Shown here piece after piece: positions 40,524 through 49,587 of a DNA stretch of 64,000 nt (the first letter of the stretch is position 1; each line of letters begins with the position of its first letter). The translations under genes were made by a program, and so were the position numbers. The notes under the pieces were generated by a model. It saw nothing but the letters and a program-made list of their open reading frames with translations, ran no database searches and was not told the DNA's origin. The DNA comes from Chlorobaculum tepidum TLS. Lineage in GTDB: Bacteria; Bacteroidota; Chlorobiia; Chlorobiales; Chlorobiaceae. Location: assembly GCF_000006985.1 (NCBI RefSeq), contig NC_002932.3:2040001-2104000 (forward strand). Reading direction: 5' to 3'.

Positions 40524-41662
40524 GCCGATCTCCGGCTGCACGTTTCCAGAAAAGTCGCAGCTTGCGAAGCGAATTCGCGCCACGAATTGCGGCGGCGGAA
40601 GTCGCTGATGCCCTCCTCCAGCGGCAGGCGCTCTCGCTCGCGGAAAAAGTCGAGAATCCCGTCAGCCAGTGCCTCGGCGCCCTCCTCGCGGACGAGCCAG
40701 CCGGTACGTCCGTGCTCGACCTGATTGCCGAGGCCGCCGGTGTCGCAGGCGATCACCGGCACGCCGTGGCCGAGCGCGAGTGGCACGATGCCCGACTGCG
40801 TGGCCGAGCGGTAGGGCAGCACCACCGCATCGGCGGCAGCCATCAGCGTAGCGACCTCACCAGCGGGCACGTACCCTTCGCGGAATTCGACCGCGCCATC
40901 GATACCGAGCCGTCGGGCCTCTTCCCGAAAACGCGATGAGCCGAGAATGAACTCCCCGGCCACGACAAGCCGCGCCGACGACTCGCGTTGAAGCACAAGC
41001 GCCATCGCTTCGAACAAGGTGTCAAGGCCCTTGTATTCCCGAACGTAGCCGAAAAAGAGCAGCACCGGCGCATCCTCCGGCAATCCGATCGAACGCCGTG
41101 CGGCGGCTTTTGATGGCCCGGGGGTCTGTCGTTCGTAGAGCGGATGGAACAGGCGTAGCGTTTTCGCAGCCGGAGCAAACGCCCGCAACTCCGACTCGAC
41201 CGTTTGGGAGAGGGTAATGAATCCGTCGGACGACGAGACAAGCATGCGCTTTAGCATCGATTCTCCCGAAATGGGTTCATGAGAGGTGAAGTTGTGAAGC
41301 AGCACGAAGGTTGGCAGTCCACTTGCCCGGCGCATGAGCGCGCAAAGCGGGGCGAGAACGCCGCTCCAGTAAGCGATAAGCAGCACATCTGGTTTGATAT
41401 TGCGAAGCTTTCGGGCCGCCGTGATCCAGCTCAACGGATTCATGAGATCGAAGGTGAATGGCGAAGCGGGCACGTCAGATTCTCCAGGCTCTGTCGCCGT
41501 ACGACCATTCATGAGCCATCGCGGATACAGCCGCCGAAAAGGCATAGGCACCACCTCGCATCCCGCCGCTTCGAAAGCCCGGCGCAACTCATCGCTGAAT
41601 CGGGCGATTCCACCCTTGAGCGGCGGAAACGGACTGAGCAACGCTATCTGCAAGGGCGTCAA
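40520..41662 (-). CDS. Glycosyltransferase family 4 (first gene of the polysaccharide operon)
   Basis: A 380-residue GT-B enzyme. The N-terminal LLSPFPPLKGGIARFSDELR carries the Gly-rich loop; the C-terminal part has LLFFGYVREYKGLDTLFEAM and ATQSGIVPLALGHGVPVIAC with GGLGNQVEHGRTGWLV, the UDP/GDP-sugar donor site. It starts at a TTG (41662) 34 bp after the HPr gene, so the polysaccharide genes may be read from the obg-HPr transcript. It is followed by a 4 bp ATGA overlap. Confidence 0.9.
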   Translation of the reverse strand: MTPLQIALLSPFPPLKGGIARFSDELRRAFEAAGCEVVPMPFRRLYPRWLMNGRTATEPGESDVPASPFTFDLMNPLSWITAARKLRNIKPDVLLIAYWSGVLAPLCALMRRASGLPTFVLLHNFTSHEPISGESMLKRMLVSSSDGFITLSQTVESELRAFAPAAKTLRLFHPLYERQTPGPSKAAARRSIGLPEDAPVLLFFGYVREYKGLDTLFEAMALVLQRESSARLVVAGEFILGSSRFREEARRLGIDGAVEFREGYVPAGEVATLMAAADAVVLPYRSATQSGIVPLALGHGVPVIACDTGGLGNQVEHGRTGWLVREEGAEALADGILDFFRERERLPLEEGISDFRRRNSWREFASQAATFLETCSRRSA

Positions 41663-41696
41663 GGGATCAGGATTCCGGTTTGGTTTCGCGTTGTTG

Positions 41697-41963
41697 CTAC
41701 GCTTCGCCGAACCCCTGTTCGAAAAATTCGATAAGGTGCTTGGCCGCTTCTGCTTCGTCCTCGCCCTCCAGTTTGAGCACCATGCGCGACCCTTTGGGCG
41801 CGGCCAGGCTCATGACGCCGATGATCGACTTGGCGTTGATTTCCAAGCCATCCATCTCGATGAAAAAGTCCGACTTGAATCTGGAGGCGAGCTTGACGAC
41901 CGCCGCCGCTGGCCGGGTGTGCAGACCCGCGCTGTTTCTGATAATCACTTCCTGGACAATCAC
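41697..41963 (-). CDS. ptsH: HPr-family phosphocarrier protein
   Basis: An 88-residue HPr fold from GTG 41963. With this start the phosphorylated histidine falls at His15 (NSAGLHTRPAA) and the regulatory serine at Ser46 (NAKSIIGVM), exactly the classic numbering, which supports the start. It lies 64 bp after the acetyltransferase and 34 bp before the glycosyltransferase operon. No enzyme I, EII or HPr kinase gene is in the window, so a regulatory role (PTS-Ntr-like or Ser46-based) is as likely as sugar uptake. Confidence 0.88.
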   Translation of the reverse strand: MIVQEVIIRNSAGLHTRPAAAVVKLASRFKSDFFIEMDGLEINAKSIIGVMSLAAPKGSRMVLKLEGEDEAEAAKHLIEFFEQGFGEA

Positions 41964-42027
41964 TGGTACTGGTGGCCGGTTAAAGGTTATCACTGGATTA
42001 GAGCTGGCTGGGCCTCTGATTGGCCCC

Positions 42028-42495
42028 TTACAACGTTTTGACCATGGCGATTTCGTCACATGCCATGCGTTTCGGGCAATTGGTGCAATCACGCCAGATT
42101 TTCTGGGGAAAATACTCCTTTTCGATCTCTTTGTACCCCATTCTCTTGAAAAATCCGGAATTCAGGGTCAGCACGAATACCTCGTTAACTCCCTCTTCGC
42201 TCAGCACGGCCTCTGCCTTTTCTACCAGAAGACGCCCGATTCCCTTGTTCCGAAACTCTTCGAGCACGGCGAGCGAGCGGATTTCAGCGAGCTTCACCGT
42301 GTAAAATGCGATGGCACAGCATCCGATGACTTGGCCTTTGTAGTCGGCCACGAAAAAATCACGGATATGCTCGATAATATTCTCGACCGAGCGCTTGAGC
42401 ATGATCCCCTCACCCGCATAGCCCTCGGTGATTCGTGAAATGGCCGAAGCGTCGGCAAGACGCGCATTTCTGACGCAGGTATCAGCTGCCGGCAT
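42028..42495 (-). CDS. Short N-acetylglutamate-synthase-like GNAT acetyltransferase
   Basis: A 155-residue GNAT protein. [15 protein letters not shown] at the start, [20 protein letters not shown] (acetyl-CoA-binding R/Q-x-x-G-x-G/A loop) in the centre and the Cys-rich end [19 protein letters not shown] match the short ArgA-type N-acetylglutamate synthases, which make the first intermediate of arginine synthesis. It starts 14 bp inside the obg gene (ATG 42495), so the two are probably coupled. The frame upstream to 42639 overlaps obg and is not family-like. Confidence 0.8.
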   Translation of the reverse strand: MPAADTCVRNARLADASAISRITEGYAGEGIMLKRSVENIIEHIRDFFVADYKGQVIGCCAIAFYTVKLAEIRSLAVLEEFRNKGIGRLLVEKAEAVLSEEGVNEVFVLTLNSGFFKRMGYKEIEKEYFPQKIWRDCTNCPKRMACDEIAMVKTL

Positions 42496-43489
42496 GTTCA
42501 GAAGGTGACTGGTTCTGGAGAGAGACCTGCCGCCACAGCTCATCCTTGAGTGCCTTGAGTCCCTGTCCCGCCACACTCGATATGGCGAGCACCTTGACCC
42601 CTTTTTCAAGCTCCGGCATGGTGAAATCCTCAGGCGCAATATCCATCTTGGTGATCACCACGAGTCTTGGCTTGGAGAGCAGCGACGGGTCGAACTTCTC
42701 CAGCTCCTTCAGGAGCGTGGCGTACTCGGCGGCAATATCCTCCGTATTGGACGGAACCATGATGAGCAGCGTCTTGGTGCGCTCGATGTGGCGCAGGAAC
42801 TGGATGCCCAGGCCGCGCCCTTCCGCCGCCCCTTCGATGATGCCCGGAATATCGGCCATGACGAAGGATTTGTAGTCCTCATAGCGCACAATGCCGAGAT
42901 TCGGCACCAGCGTCGTGAACGGGTAGTCGGCGATTTTCGGCCGTGCCGCGCTGAGTACCGAGATCAGCGTCGATTTGCCTGCGTTGGGAAAACCAACGAG
43001 GCCGACGTCGGCCATCAGCTTCAGCTCCATTTCGAGTTCGTACTCCTCGCCCGGCTCGCCGGGCTGGGCGAATCGCGGAGCCTGCCGGGTCGCCGTGGCG
43101 AAGTGCTGGTTGCCCCAGCCACCGCGTCCGCCCTTGGCGATCATTATCTCCTGCCCGTCCTCGACCATGTCGCATATCACCTCGCCGGTCTCGACGTTGC
43201 GCACCACCGTGCCGCACGGCACGCCAATGATGACGTCCTTGCCATCCTTGCCGCTCTTGCGAGCGCCAAGCCCATGCCCGCCGCGGCCGGCGATGTAGGA
43301 TTTGCGGTACTTGAAATCGAGCAGAGTGGTAAGCTGCTTGTTGGCGCGCAGATAGACGTGGCCACCACGGCCACCGTCACCGCCATCAGGCCCGCCTTTC
43401 GGCACGAACTTCTCTCTCCTGAAACTCACGCAACCCCGACCGCCGTCACCAGCCTTCACCGAGATTTTCGCACTATCGACAAACTTCAC
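42482..43489 (-). CDS. obg: GTPase Obg/CgtA
   Basis: A 335-residue ribosome-associated GTPase linked to 50S assembly and stress. The N-terminal Obg domain is Gly-rich ([36 protein letters not shown]), and the G domain has [18 protein letters not shown] and ITKMD. It lacks the long C-terminal OCT domain of some species. The start codon is GTG at 43489. It diverges from xseB over 69 bp and heads a probable operon with the acetyltransferase and HPr genes. Confidence 0.96.
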   Translation of the reverse strand: MKFVDSAKISVKAGDGGRGCVSFRREKFVPKGGPDGGDGGRGGHVYLRANKQLTTLLDFKYRKSYIAGRGGHGLGARKSGKDGKDVIIGVPCGTVVRNVETGEVICDMVEDGQEIMIAKGGRGGWGNQHFATATRQAPRFAQPGEPGEEYELEMELKLMADVGLVGFPNAGKSTLISVLSAARPKIADYPFTTLVPNLGIVRYEDYKSFVMADIPGIIEGAAEGRGLGIQFLRHIERTKTLLIMVPSNTEDIAAEYATLLKELEKFDPSLLSKPRLVVITKMDIAPEDFTMPELEKGVKVLAISSVAGQGLKALKDELWRQVSLQNQSPSEHAGS

Positions 43490-43558
43490 GCTTCCGTCCT
43501 TTTTGTAATAATCGCTATCGTTACCTATGTTACTCTCAATTTTAAACCAGACCGACCG

Positions 43559-43846
43559 ATGCCCGCTTCAAGCAAATCCCGCACAAGTGCCGTGCCGACC
43601 ATCGAAGAGCTGATCCAGCGCCTCGAAGAGATCACCCGGAACATCGAAAACCCGGACACCGGGCTTGAAAACTCCATCGCGCTTTACGAGGAGGGAATGT
43701 CGCTCGCCGAGGAGTGCCGTAAGCGCTTGCTGGAGACCCGCAAGAAGCTTGAAACGATCAACCCCGCCGAGACCGCCCGGCCCGCCAAACCTGAAAACGC
43801 TCCCGAAAGCCCCCGCATGAACGATCTGTTCGGCACGGAGAGCTGA
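43559..43846 (+). CDS. xseB: Exodeoxyribonuclease VII small subunit
   Basis: A 95-residue protein with [20 protein letters not shown], then [20 protein letters not shown], the coiled-coil core of XseB, which assists XseA in degrading single-stranded DNA. The frame is open far upstream opposite obg, but the only sensible start is ATG 43559 just past the obg start region. xseA is not adjacent. It converges on gatB, with 14 bp between the stop codons. Confidence 0.92.
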   Translation: MPASSKSRTSAVPTIEELIQRLEEITRNIENPDTGLENSIALYEEGMSLAEECRKRLLETRKKLETINPAETARPAKPENAPESPRMNDLFGTES

Positions 43847-43860
43847 CGAGTCAACCCTGC

Positions 43861-45288
43861 TCAGGCGTCGAGCATCGACCTCAGAATATCGTTCACCATT
43901 TTCGGGTTCGCCTTGCCCTTCATCTTCTGCATACATTGGCCGACGAAGAAACCAAAAAGCTGCGTTTTGCCGCTGCGGTACTGTTCGAGCTGCTTCTGAT
44001 TCGCTTCGAGAATCTCCCTGATGGCCGCCTCGATGGCTCCCCTGTCCGAAACCTGCGCCAGCCCCTCGCGCTCGACAATGGCTTCCGCCGTCGCCTCGTC
44101 CTGCTGCATGATCTCGAACACCTGCTTGGCAATGGTGTTGCTGATCGCGCCCGCGTTGATGAGTTTGATCAGGCCGCCGAGCCGCTCCGGCGAAATGGCG
44201 AATTTGTGAATGTCGAGATACTTCTCCTTCAGCGTGCGCATCACTTCACCCATCACCCAGTTCGACGAGGCTTTGGCGTCGCCCGACACCTTGACCGTTG
44301 ATTCGAAATAGTCGGCCAGCTCTCGGTCCACGGTGATAACGCCAGCGTCGTACGCCGGAATGCCGAACTCGGAAACGAAACGCGCCGCGCGATCTTCCGG
44401 GAACTCCGGCAACTCCTCCTGCATCCGGCGGATCATACCGTCGTCTACCAGCACCGGCACAAGGTCCGGATCAGGAAAGTAGCGGTAGTCGTGGGCGTGC
44501 TCCTTGCCGCGCATCGAACGGGTTTCGAGCTTGTCGGCATCCCACAGGCGCGTCTCCTGCACAATCGTGCCGCCGCCCTCGATCACCTCGATGTGGCGCT
44601 TGGCTTCGTACTCGATGGCGCGCTCGACGTTGCGGAACGAGTTCATGTTCTTGATCTCCGTGCGGGTGCCGTACTCGGTCGCACCAACCGGCCTGACCGA
44701 GACGTTGGCGTCGCAGCGAAGGCTACCCTCCTCCATGTTGCCGTCGGAGATACCGAGGTACCTGACGATCTGGCGCAGCTTCTGCAGGTAGGCCGAGGCC
44801 TCCTTCGGCGTGCGCATGTCGGGGTAGCTCACGATCTCCAGCAGCGGCACGCCGCAACGGTTCACGTCGATGTAGGTGTCGTCGCCGATGTCGTGGATCG
44901 ATTTACCCGCGTCCTCCTCAATGTGAATCCTCACCAGACGAACATCCTTGCCCCCCTCTTCGAGATCGATATGGATCACTCCCTCCGAGCAGATCGGCTC
45001 TTCGTACTGCGAAATCTGGTAGCCCTTGGGAAGGTCAGGATAGAAGTAGTTCTTGCGCGCCAGAATCGAGTGACGGGCGATGGTGCAGTTGGTGGCCAGG
45101 CCGAGCTTGACGGCGTCCTCAACCACGCGGGCGTTCAGCACCGGCAGCGCGCCGGGAAGCGCCAGGCAGACCGGACAGACGTTGGTGTTGGCCGGTTTGC
45201 CGAACTTGGCAGAACAGCCGCAGAATGCCTTGCTTTCGGTATTGAGCTGACAGTGGACCTCGAGGCCCACGACAATTTCATAGTTCAT
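43861..45288 (-). CDS. gatB: Aspartyl/glutamyl-tRNA(Asn/Gln) amidotransferase subunit B
   Basis: With GatA and GatC, converts Glu-tRNA-Gln and Asp-tRNA-Asn to the amidated forms. The 475-residue protein starts [20 protein letters not shown], has zinc-site cysteines (CGCSAKFG and [11 protein letters not shown]), [17 protein letters not shown], and the C-terminal YqeY-like tRNA-binding tail ([15 protein letters not shown]). It is not next to gatA or gatC here. Confidence 0.97.
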   Translation of the reverse strand: MNYEIVVGLEVHCQLNTESKAFCGCSAKFGKPANTNVCPVCLALPGALPVLNARVVEDAVKLGLATNCTIARHSILARKNYFYPDLPKGYQISQYEEPICSEGVIHIDLEEGGKDVRLVRIHIEEDAGKSIHDIGDDTYIDVNRCGVPLLEIVSYPDMRTPKEASAYLQKLRQIVRYLGISDGNMEEGSLRCDANVSVRPVGATEYGTRTEIKNMNSFRNVERAIEYEAKRHIEVIEGGGTIVQETRLWDADKLETRSMRGKEHAHDYRYFPDPDLVPVLVDDGMIRRMQEELPEFPEDRAARFVSEFGIPAYDAGVITVDRELADYFESTVKVSGDAKASSNWVMGEVMRTLKEKYLDIHKFAISPERLGGLIKLINAGAISNTIAKQVFEIMQQDEATAEAIVEREGLAQVSDRGAIEAAIREILEANQKQLEQYRSGKTQLFGFFVGQCMQKMKGKANPKMVNDILRSMLDA

Positions 45289-45333
45289 CAGAAAATGAGA
45301 TAGTGATAAAAACCTTGTCGAATGCCGGTCGAA

Positions 45334-45882
45334 TCACCGGTACTGCCTGAAAGTGAACTTCTGGGCGCCAACAGTGAGTTCTCCCATCAAGCCCGCGTTA
45401 GGCATGGCAAAAACGGCCACGCCGTTCGAGTAGTCGGTATTGGTGGCCATGCCGGCCCTGACGGCAACAACAGCAAACTGAGCGCTCAGCTCGTAATTGC
45501 CTTTGGTGAAGTCAGCAAGCGCCGCCCGGTCCTTGAAGAAAATGATCTCGGAAAATGATTGTCCGCCGAGCTGAGGCCCAACATTGAACATCGTCACAGT
45601 CGCATGGCCAATGGGCCGTCCCTGATCGAAAACCACCCCTTTGCCGTGACCGCCGCCGACGATCATGAACCCGCCCTTGTAGATATCAGAAAAAACCGCA
45701 TAACCATAAGCCTTTGAAAAGAAACGCTCAAGAGACGGATCAGCTTTCCTGAACATCCCTATTGTCCGCTCGGCATTAACCTCGTCAGCCGGATCCCAGC
45801 CCGCACGAGCCGTTCCAAAAAGCATTGTCACCGCCGCCAAAGCAATCAGCAGCGCCCGCATCAAATGTACTCTCTTCATCAT
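45334..45882 (-). CDS. Secreted SYLF-domain (YSC84-like) protein
   Basis: A 182-residue protein with an N-terminal signal peptide: basic start MMKRVHLMR, hydrophobic core ALLIALAAVTMLFGTA and a cleavage-like ARAG. The mature part has a SYLF-type lipid-binding fold (FFSKAYGYAVFSDIYKGGFM, GGGHGKGVVFDQGR, VGPQLGGQSFSEIIFF). Such proteins occur in many bacterial envelopes; their role is unclear. The start codon is uncertain among clustered Met codons at 45933, 45891, 45882 and 45879. Confidence 0.8.
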   Translation of the reverse strand: MMKRVHLMRALLIALAAVTMLFGTARAGWDPADEVNAERTIGMFRKADPSLERFFSKAYGYAVFSDIYKGGFMIVGGGHGKGVVFDQGRPIGHATVTMFNVGPQLGGQSFSEIIFFKDRAALADFTKGNYELSAQFAVVAVRAGMATNTDYSNGVAVFAMPNAGLMGELTVGAQKFTFRQYR

Positions 45883-45933
45883 GGCAACCATTTTTTCGTT
45901 GGATAATAAAATCAAACCGGCAAAAAGTTGCAA

Positions 45934-46260
45934 CGCAACACCAGCTTATAATGTACGATTTTCCAGCCTGAAAACCCGGATCGCGTCAGAGCGTAAAAAA
46001 CCGAAAAATCAATTGGTTGGACGCTAAACGAGAGCAATTCATTCGGATGAGAGGGGAGCCCCATCAGTTCGCCAGAGAATGCCAGCGAAATCGTTGCCAA
46101 CAGTTTGCAGGGACATGCGATTTCGATTCAGCCGCGCTGCGTTATTACGCCGATGCTTTACGCTTTCGAAAAGCTGGCTACAGGACAATGCCCAGCTTAT
46201 TCAGCATTTGATTCGATATATGATACCTATTTCCCGTGGCGATACTGACGGCGCAAAGCC
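45934..46260. other. Intergenic region between the SYLF gene and the macrodomain gene
   Basis: About 330 bp. Only short frames are present and none looks like a complete gene. A phrase WLQDNAQLIQHLI read on the plus strand near 46171-46209 is protein-like, but I cannot assign it; it could be a decayed transposase end. The promoter of the minus-strand SYLF gene should lie near 45884-45990. Confidence 0.35.
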
Positions 46261-46779
46261 TCATCCGGCAGCAAGCGCCTTCTGGTAAACGTCGAGATCA
46301 CGGTCTGAAAAGCAGCAGAAAATGACCTTTTCGATACCCCTTTCGTCCGCGAGCATTTCGCGCACTGTCGTGATGGCGATAGCAGCGGCCTGTTCGACGG
46401 GATAGCCGTAGATGCCGGTGCTGATGGAGGGGAAGGCGATGGTACGGCAATGGTGCTCGATGGCGAGCTTCAGCGAGTTGCGGTAGCATGAGGCAAGGAG
46501 TTCGGCTTCGCCGTGGTTGCCGCCATGCCAGACCGGGCCAACGGTGTGGATGACAAACGTTGCGGGCAGCCGGTAGCCCTTCGTGATCTTCGCTTCGCCA
46601 GTGAGACATCCTCCAAGTTCGCGGCATGCTTCGAGCAGCTTCGGCCCTGCCGCCCGGTGAATCGCCCCGTCAACGCCTCCGCCGCCAAGCAGCGAAGTGT
46701 TCGCCGCATTGACAATGGCATCGACCGTCAGCGAGGTGATGTCCGCCTTTATGGCATGGATCAACACATTATCTGGCAC
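46261..46779 (-). CDS. Macrodomain protein (ADP-ribose/O-acetyl-ADP-ribose binding)
   Basis: A 172-residue single macrodomain from GTG 46779. [20 protein letters not shown] (adenosine- and ribose-binding loop) and [17 protein letters not shown] (phosphate-binding loop) place it with YmdB-type O-acetyl-ADP-ribose deacetylases and ADP-ribosyl hydrolases. The frame is open to an ATG at 46827, but that extension lies in an AT-rich repeat-like stretch. It has no ART or sirtuin gene next to it, so there is no sign of a toxin-antitoxin pair. Confidence 0.88.
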   Translation of the reverse strand: MPDNVLIHAIKADITSLTVDAIVNAANTSLLGGGGVDGAIHRAAGPKLLEACRELGGCLTGEAKITKGYRLPATFVIHTVGPVWHGGNHGEAELLASCYRNSLKLAIEHHCRTIAFPSISTGIYGYPVEQAAAIAITTVREMLADERGIEKVIFCCFSDRDLDVYQKALAAG

Positions 46780-46827
46780 AGTTGTCCCGTTTTTATGCTT
46801 CGGACAACAAGCATTATCAATTGTCAA

Positions 46828-47304
46828 CTATCCATTATCAATCGAGTCCGCCTTCACCTCTTCAAAATCGGCATCGATCACTCTTGGAATTGGCTCTCCC
46901 GAGTTTTGAGCGGTCATTTTTTCCCAGTCGAGAAACTCGTTGAGGTCGTGGTTGATCGAGGCGAGCACGGCAGTGAGCACGGCGGCGTCGTCGAAAAAGC
47001 CGATCAGCGGGAGAAAGTCGGCAATCGCGTCGAACGGGTTGATGAAGTAGAGAAGCGCCGCAACGGCGAGAATGACGGTTTGCCAGGGCACGACCCGGTA
47101 CTGGCGGTTGACGTAGGCACGAACAAGCCTGATGATTGCCTGAAACTTGTCGGTCAGCTCGCCGAATGGCGATGAGGTGCTCGCACTGCCAACCATATGC
47201 AGCGCGGCGTCGATGACATTCCTGATTTTTTCAGGGTCGCGCAGGATCTCTTCGGCGGCCTTGCGGGCGCGCTCGAAAATGCGGCCTTCCTTTTTGCTTT
47301 TCAT
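46828..47304 (-). CDS. DUF1232 (YkvA-like) membrane protein
   Basis: A protein of 158 residues from the ATG at 47304 (163 if it starts at 47319). The N-terminus is basic and helical (MKSKKEGRIFERARKAAEEI). The DUF1232 core VILAVAALLYFINPFDAIAD follows, then FLPLIGFFDDAAVLTAVLAS, with about one membrane helix pair. Function unknown; YkvA-like proteins are small membrane proteins in many bacteria. Its C-terminus is acidic. Confidence 0.8.
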   Translation of the reverse strand: MKSKKEGRIFERARKAAEEILRDPEKIRNVIDAALHMVGSASTSSPFGELTDKFQAIIRLVRAYVNRQYRVVPWQTVILAVAALLYFINPFDAIADFLPLIGFFDDAAVLTAVLASINHDLNEFLDWEKMTAQNSGEPIPRVIDADFEEVKADSIDNG

Positions 47305-47346
47305 GCCGGAGTGGTGCATATCGTGCAGGGGTGCGCCGCCGGAGGA

Positions 47347-48174
47347 TCAGCGTTTACCTGCCTTGAGCAATGTGCGTTTTTCCTCCGCCGTCAGGGAGTC
47401 GTAACCCCTGCTCGAAATCTTGTCGAGAATCCGGTCGATCTCGGCTTCGGAGGTATCGTCATCCTTGCCGCCGCCTTGCCAGAGAACCGGCCCTTTCGGT
47501 TTTTTTGGCAGAGAGAAGTCCCGAAACATCCGCTTGATCGTCCATTCATTCCGCCGGATCACGATGTAGATATAGCCGAAAAGCATACCGCCAAGATGGG
47601 CGAAATAGGCGATGTCGCTGCCGCTGCCCATCGTCCGGTTGCCGAGACCCATGATGAACTCGATCAGGGCGTATCCGGCCACGAAGTACTTGGTCTTGAT
47701 CGGCAGAAGGAAGTAGAGATAGATGTATCGGTCGGGGAACATCATACCGAACGCGAGCAGCACACCGAAAATGGCTCCAGAGGCGCCAATGGTCGGGTAG
47801 GGGCTGCCGTAGGTCGCCAGAAGATTGATGAGCGCGGCGCCAATGCCACAGATAAAATAGAAACTGACGAAGTTTCTGGTTCCCCAGTAGTTTTCGATTT
47901 CAACGCCGAACATCCAGAGCGCGAACATGTTGAAAAAGATGTGCGCGAAACTGCCATGCAGAAAGAGATAGGTAATGGGTTGCCAGAGGTGAAACGAGTA
48001 GCCCGCCGGGTTGTGCGAGCCTATTGGCCAGAGTGCGCCAAACGTGGTGAGGGCAGGGCCGAAAGCGCTGTTCTGGAAGAGGAACACAATCACATTGGTG
48101 ATGATGATCGCCTTGATGGCCGGCGGCATCACCTGGAAGCCGCCGGGCGAGTATGGCTGGTCGTATCGGGTCAT
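47347..48174 (-). CDS. Rhomboid-family intramembrane serine protease
   Basis: A 275-residue six-helix membrane protein. The catalytic Ser132 lies in TIGASGAIFG and the catalytic His193 in AYFAHLGGMLFG; the HGSFAHIFFNMFALWMFG segment of helix 2 is also conserved. After the membrane core comes a C-terminal tail of about 70 residues with AEIDRILDKISSRGYDSLTA and EEKRTLLKAG, a motif often attached to rhomboids of the Bacteroidetes/Chlorobi group. It cleaves membrane-protein substrates that cannot be named from the sequence. Confidence 0.92.
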   Translation of the reverse strand: MTRYDQPYSPGGFQVMPPAIKAIIITNVIVFLFQNSAFGPALTTFGALWPIGSHNPAGYSFHLWQPITYLFLHGSFAHIFFNMFALWMFGVEIENYWGTRNFVSFYFICGIGAALINLLATYGSPYPTIGASGAIFGVLLAFGMMFPDRYIYLYFLLPIKTKYFVAGYALIEFIMGLGNRTMGSGSDIAYFAHLGGMLFGYIYIVIRRNEWTIKRMFRDFSLPKKPKGPVLWQGGGKDDDTSEAEIDRILDKISSRGYDSLTAEEKRTLLKAGKR

Positions 48175-48303
48175 TTAGCAGCGTTTGCAATGAGGGCGCG
48201 TCTGGAAAACATGCTGACCGGTGTCGAGCCGTTTCTCAGACGCGCCCATGATTGTTCATACGGTTCGGAAATCGCTTGCGTGACGATCAATGCTCGTCAG
48301 GGT

Positions 48304-49497
48304 CTAATCGTTCAGGGCTGCGATGCCCGGCAGCTCCTTGCCTTCGAGGAATTCGAGGCTGGCGCCACCGCCGGTCGAAACGTGCGTCACCTTGTCGGAG
48401 AGGCCAGCCTTTGCGATGGCCGCCGCCGAGTCGCCGCCGCCGATGATGGTGATCGCGCCCTCTGCGGTTGCGTCGGCAAGCGCCTGGGCGACGGCGAAGG
48501 TGCCCCTGGCGAACTGGTCGATCTCGAACACACCCATCGGGCCATTCCAGAGCACGGTTTTCGCGTCGAGAATTTCCTTGCGGTAGGTTTCGATGGTTGC
48601 CGGGCCGATGTCGAGACCAATCATGCCTGCGGAGATGGCGCTGACCGGCTCGACACGCGAAGGCGCGTCGGCGGAAATCTCTCCGGCCACGACCACGTCT
48701 TCCGGAAGAAGCAAGCGCACGTTTTTCGCTTTGGCTTTTTCAAGCAGGGAAACAGCCAGTTCGAGCTTGTTTTCTTCGACAAGCGAGTTGCCAACGTCGA
48801 GGCCCTGAGCCTTAAAGAAGGTGAAGACCATCGCGCCGCCGACAAGAACGGTATCGACTTTCTCGAAGAGGCTTTCGAGCACGTCGATCTTGCCTGAAAT
48901 CTTCGCGCCGCCGAGAATGGCCACGAACGGACGCTGTGCATCGTTGAGCGCCGTACCGAGATAGCGCAGCTCCTTTTCGATGAGGTAGCCCGCAACGGCG
49001 GTCTGCATGAAGTGGGTGATGCCCTCGGTCGAGGCGTGGGCGCGGTGCGCCGTACCGAATGCGTCGTTGACGTAGATTTCGCCCAGCGAAGCCAGCTCCC
49101 TGGCGAAGTCAGGATCATTAGCCTCCTCTTCGGGGTGGAAGCGGAGGTTTTCGAGCATGAGCACGTCACCGTCCTGCAAGGCGAGCACCTGCTGCATCAC
49201 CTCGGTGCCGATGCAGTCACCAGCCATCGTCACCGGGCAATCAAGCAGCTCGGAGAGGCGCTTTGCGACCGGTGAAAGGGAGAATGCCGGGTTGACCTTG
49301 CCTTTCGGTCTTCCGAGGTGCGACATCAGAATCAGCCTGCCGCCATTGTCGATGACCTTGCGGATTGAAGGCAGTGCCTCCACGATCCTTTTCTCGTCAG
49401 TGATGTTCCTGTCCTGGTCGAGCGGCACGTTGAAATCGACTCGCATCAGGACGCGTTTTCCTTGTAACGATATGTCAGACAATGTCTTTTTCTGCAT
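48304..49497 (-). CDS. pgk: Phosphoglycerate kinase
   Basis: Interconverts 1,3-bisphosphoglycerate and 3-phosphoglycerate with ADP/ATP. The 397-residue monomer has [14 protein letters not shown] at the start, [19 protein letters not shown], and the C-terminal nucleotide site [17 protein letters not shown] and [13 protein letters not shown]. In a green sulfur bacterium it works mainly in gluconeogenesis from the reverse TCA cycle. A single gene with no linked gap or tpi. Confidence 0.97.
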   Translation of the reverse strand: MQKKTLSDISLQGKRVLMRVDFNVPLDQDRNITDEKRIVEALPSIRKVIDNGGRLILMSHLGRPKGKVNPAFSLSPVAKRLSELLDCPVTMAGDCIGTEVMQQVLALQDGDVLMLENLRFHPEEEANDPDFARELASLGEIYVNDAFGTAHRAHASTEGITHFMQTAVAGYLIEKELRYLGTALNDAQRPFVAILGGAKISGKIDVLESLFEKVDTVLVGGAMVFTFFKAQGLDVGNSLVEENKLELAVSLLEKAKAKNVRLLLPEDVVVAGEISADAPSRVEPVSAISAGMIGLDIGPATIETYRKEILDAKTVLWNGPMGVFEIDQFARGTFAVAQALADATAEGAITIIGGGDSAAAIAKAGLSDKVTHVSTGGGASLEFLEGKELPGIAALND

Positions 49498-49587
49498 TTC
49501 CCTGTCAGTTGGTTGATGAAACTAAAAGTGTTTGCCTGCGTGAATATACATAATATCCGGCATCCGCGGTATACCCGGAGCGATTCG

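Noticed and set aside
46017-46211. A small frame read as a possible gene between the SYLF and macrodomain genes
   Set aside because: Composition is not protein-like over its whole length; only one short phrase looks coding, too little to support a gene.
46261-46779. Macrodomain as antitoxin of a DarT-like toxin pair
   Set aside because: No ADP-ribosyltransferase-like gene lies next to it; the neighbours are an intergenic region and a DUF1232 gene.
47197-48897. A 566-codon plus-strand open frame
   Set aside because: It is opposite the DUF1232, rhomboid and pgk genes, all with clear family motifs on the minus strand. GC-rich codon bias creates such antisense frames.
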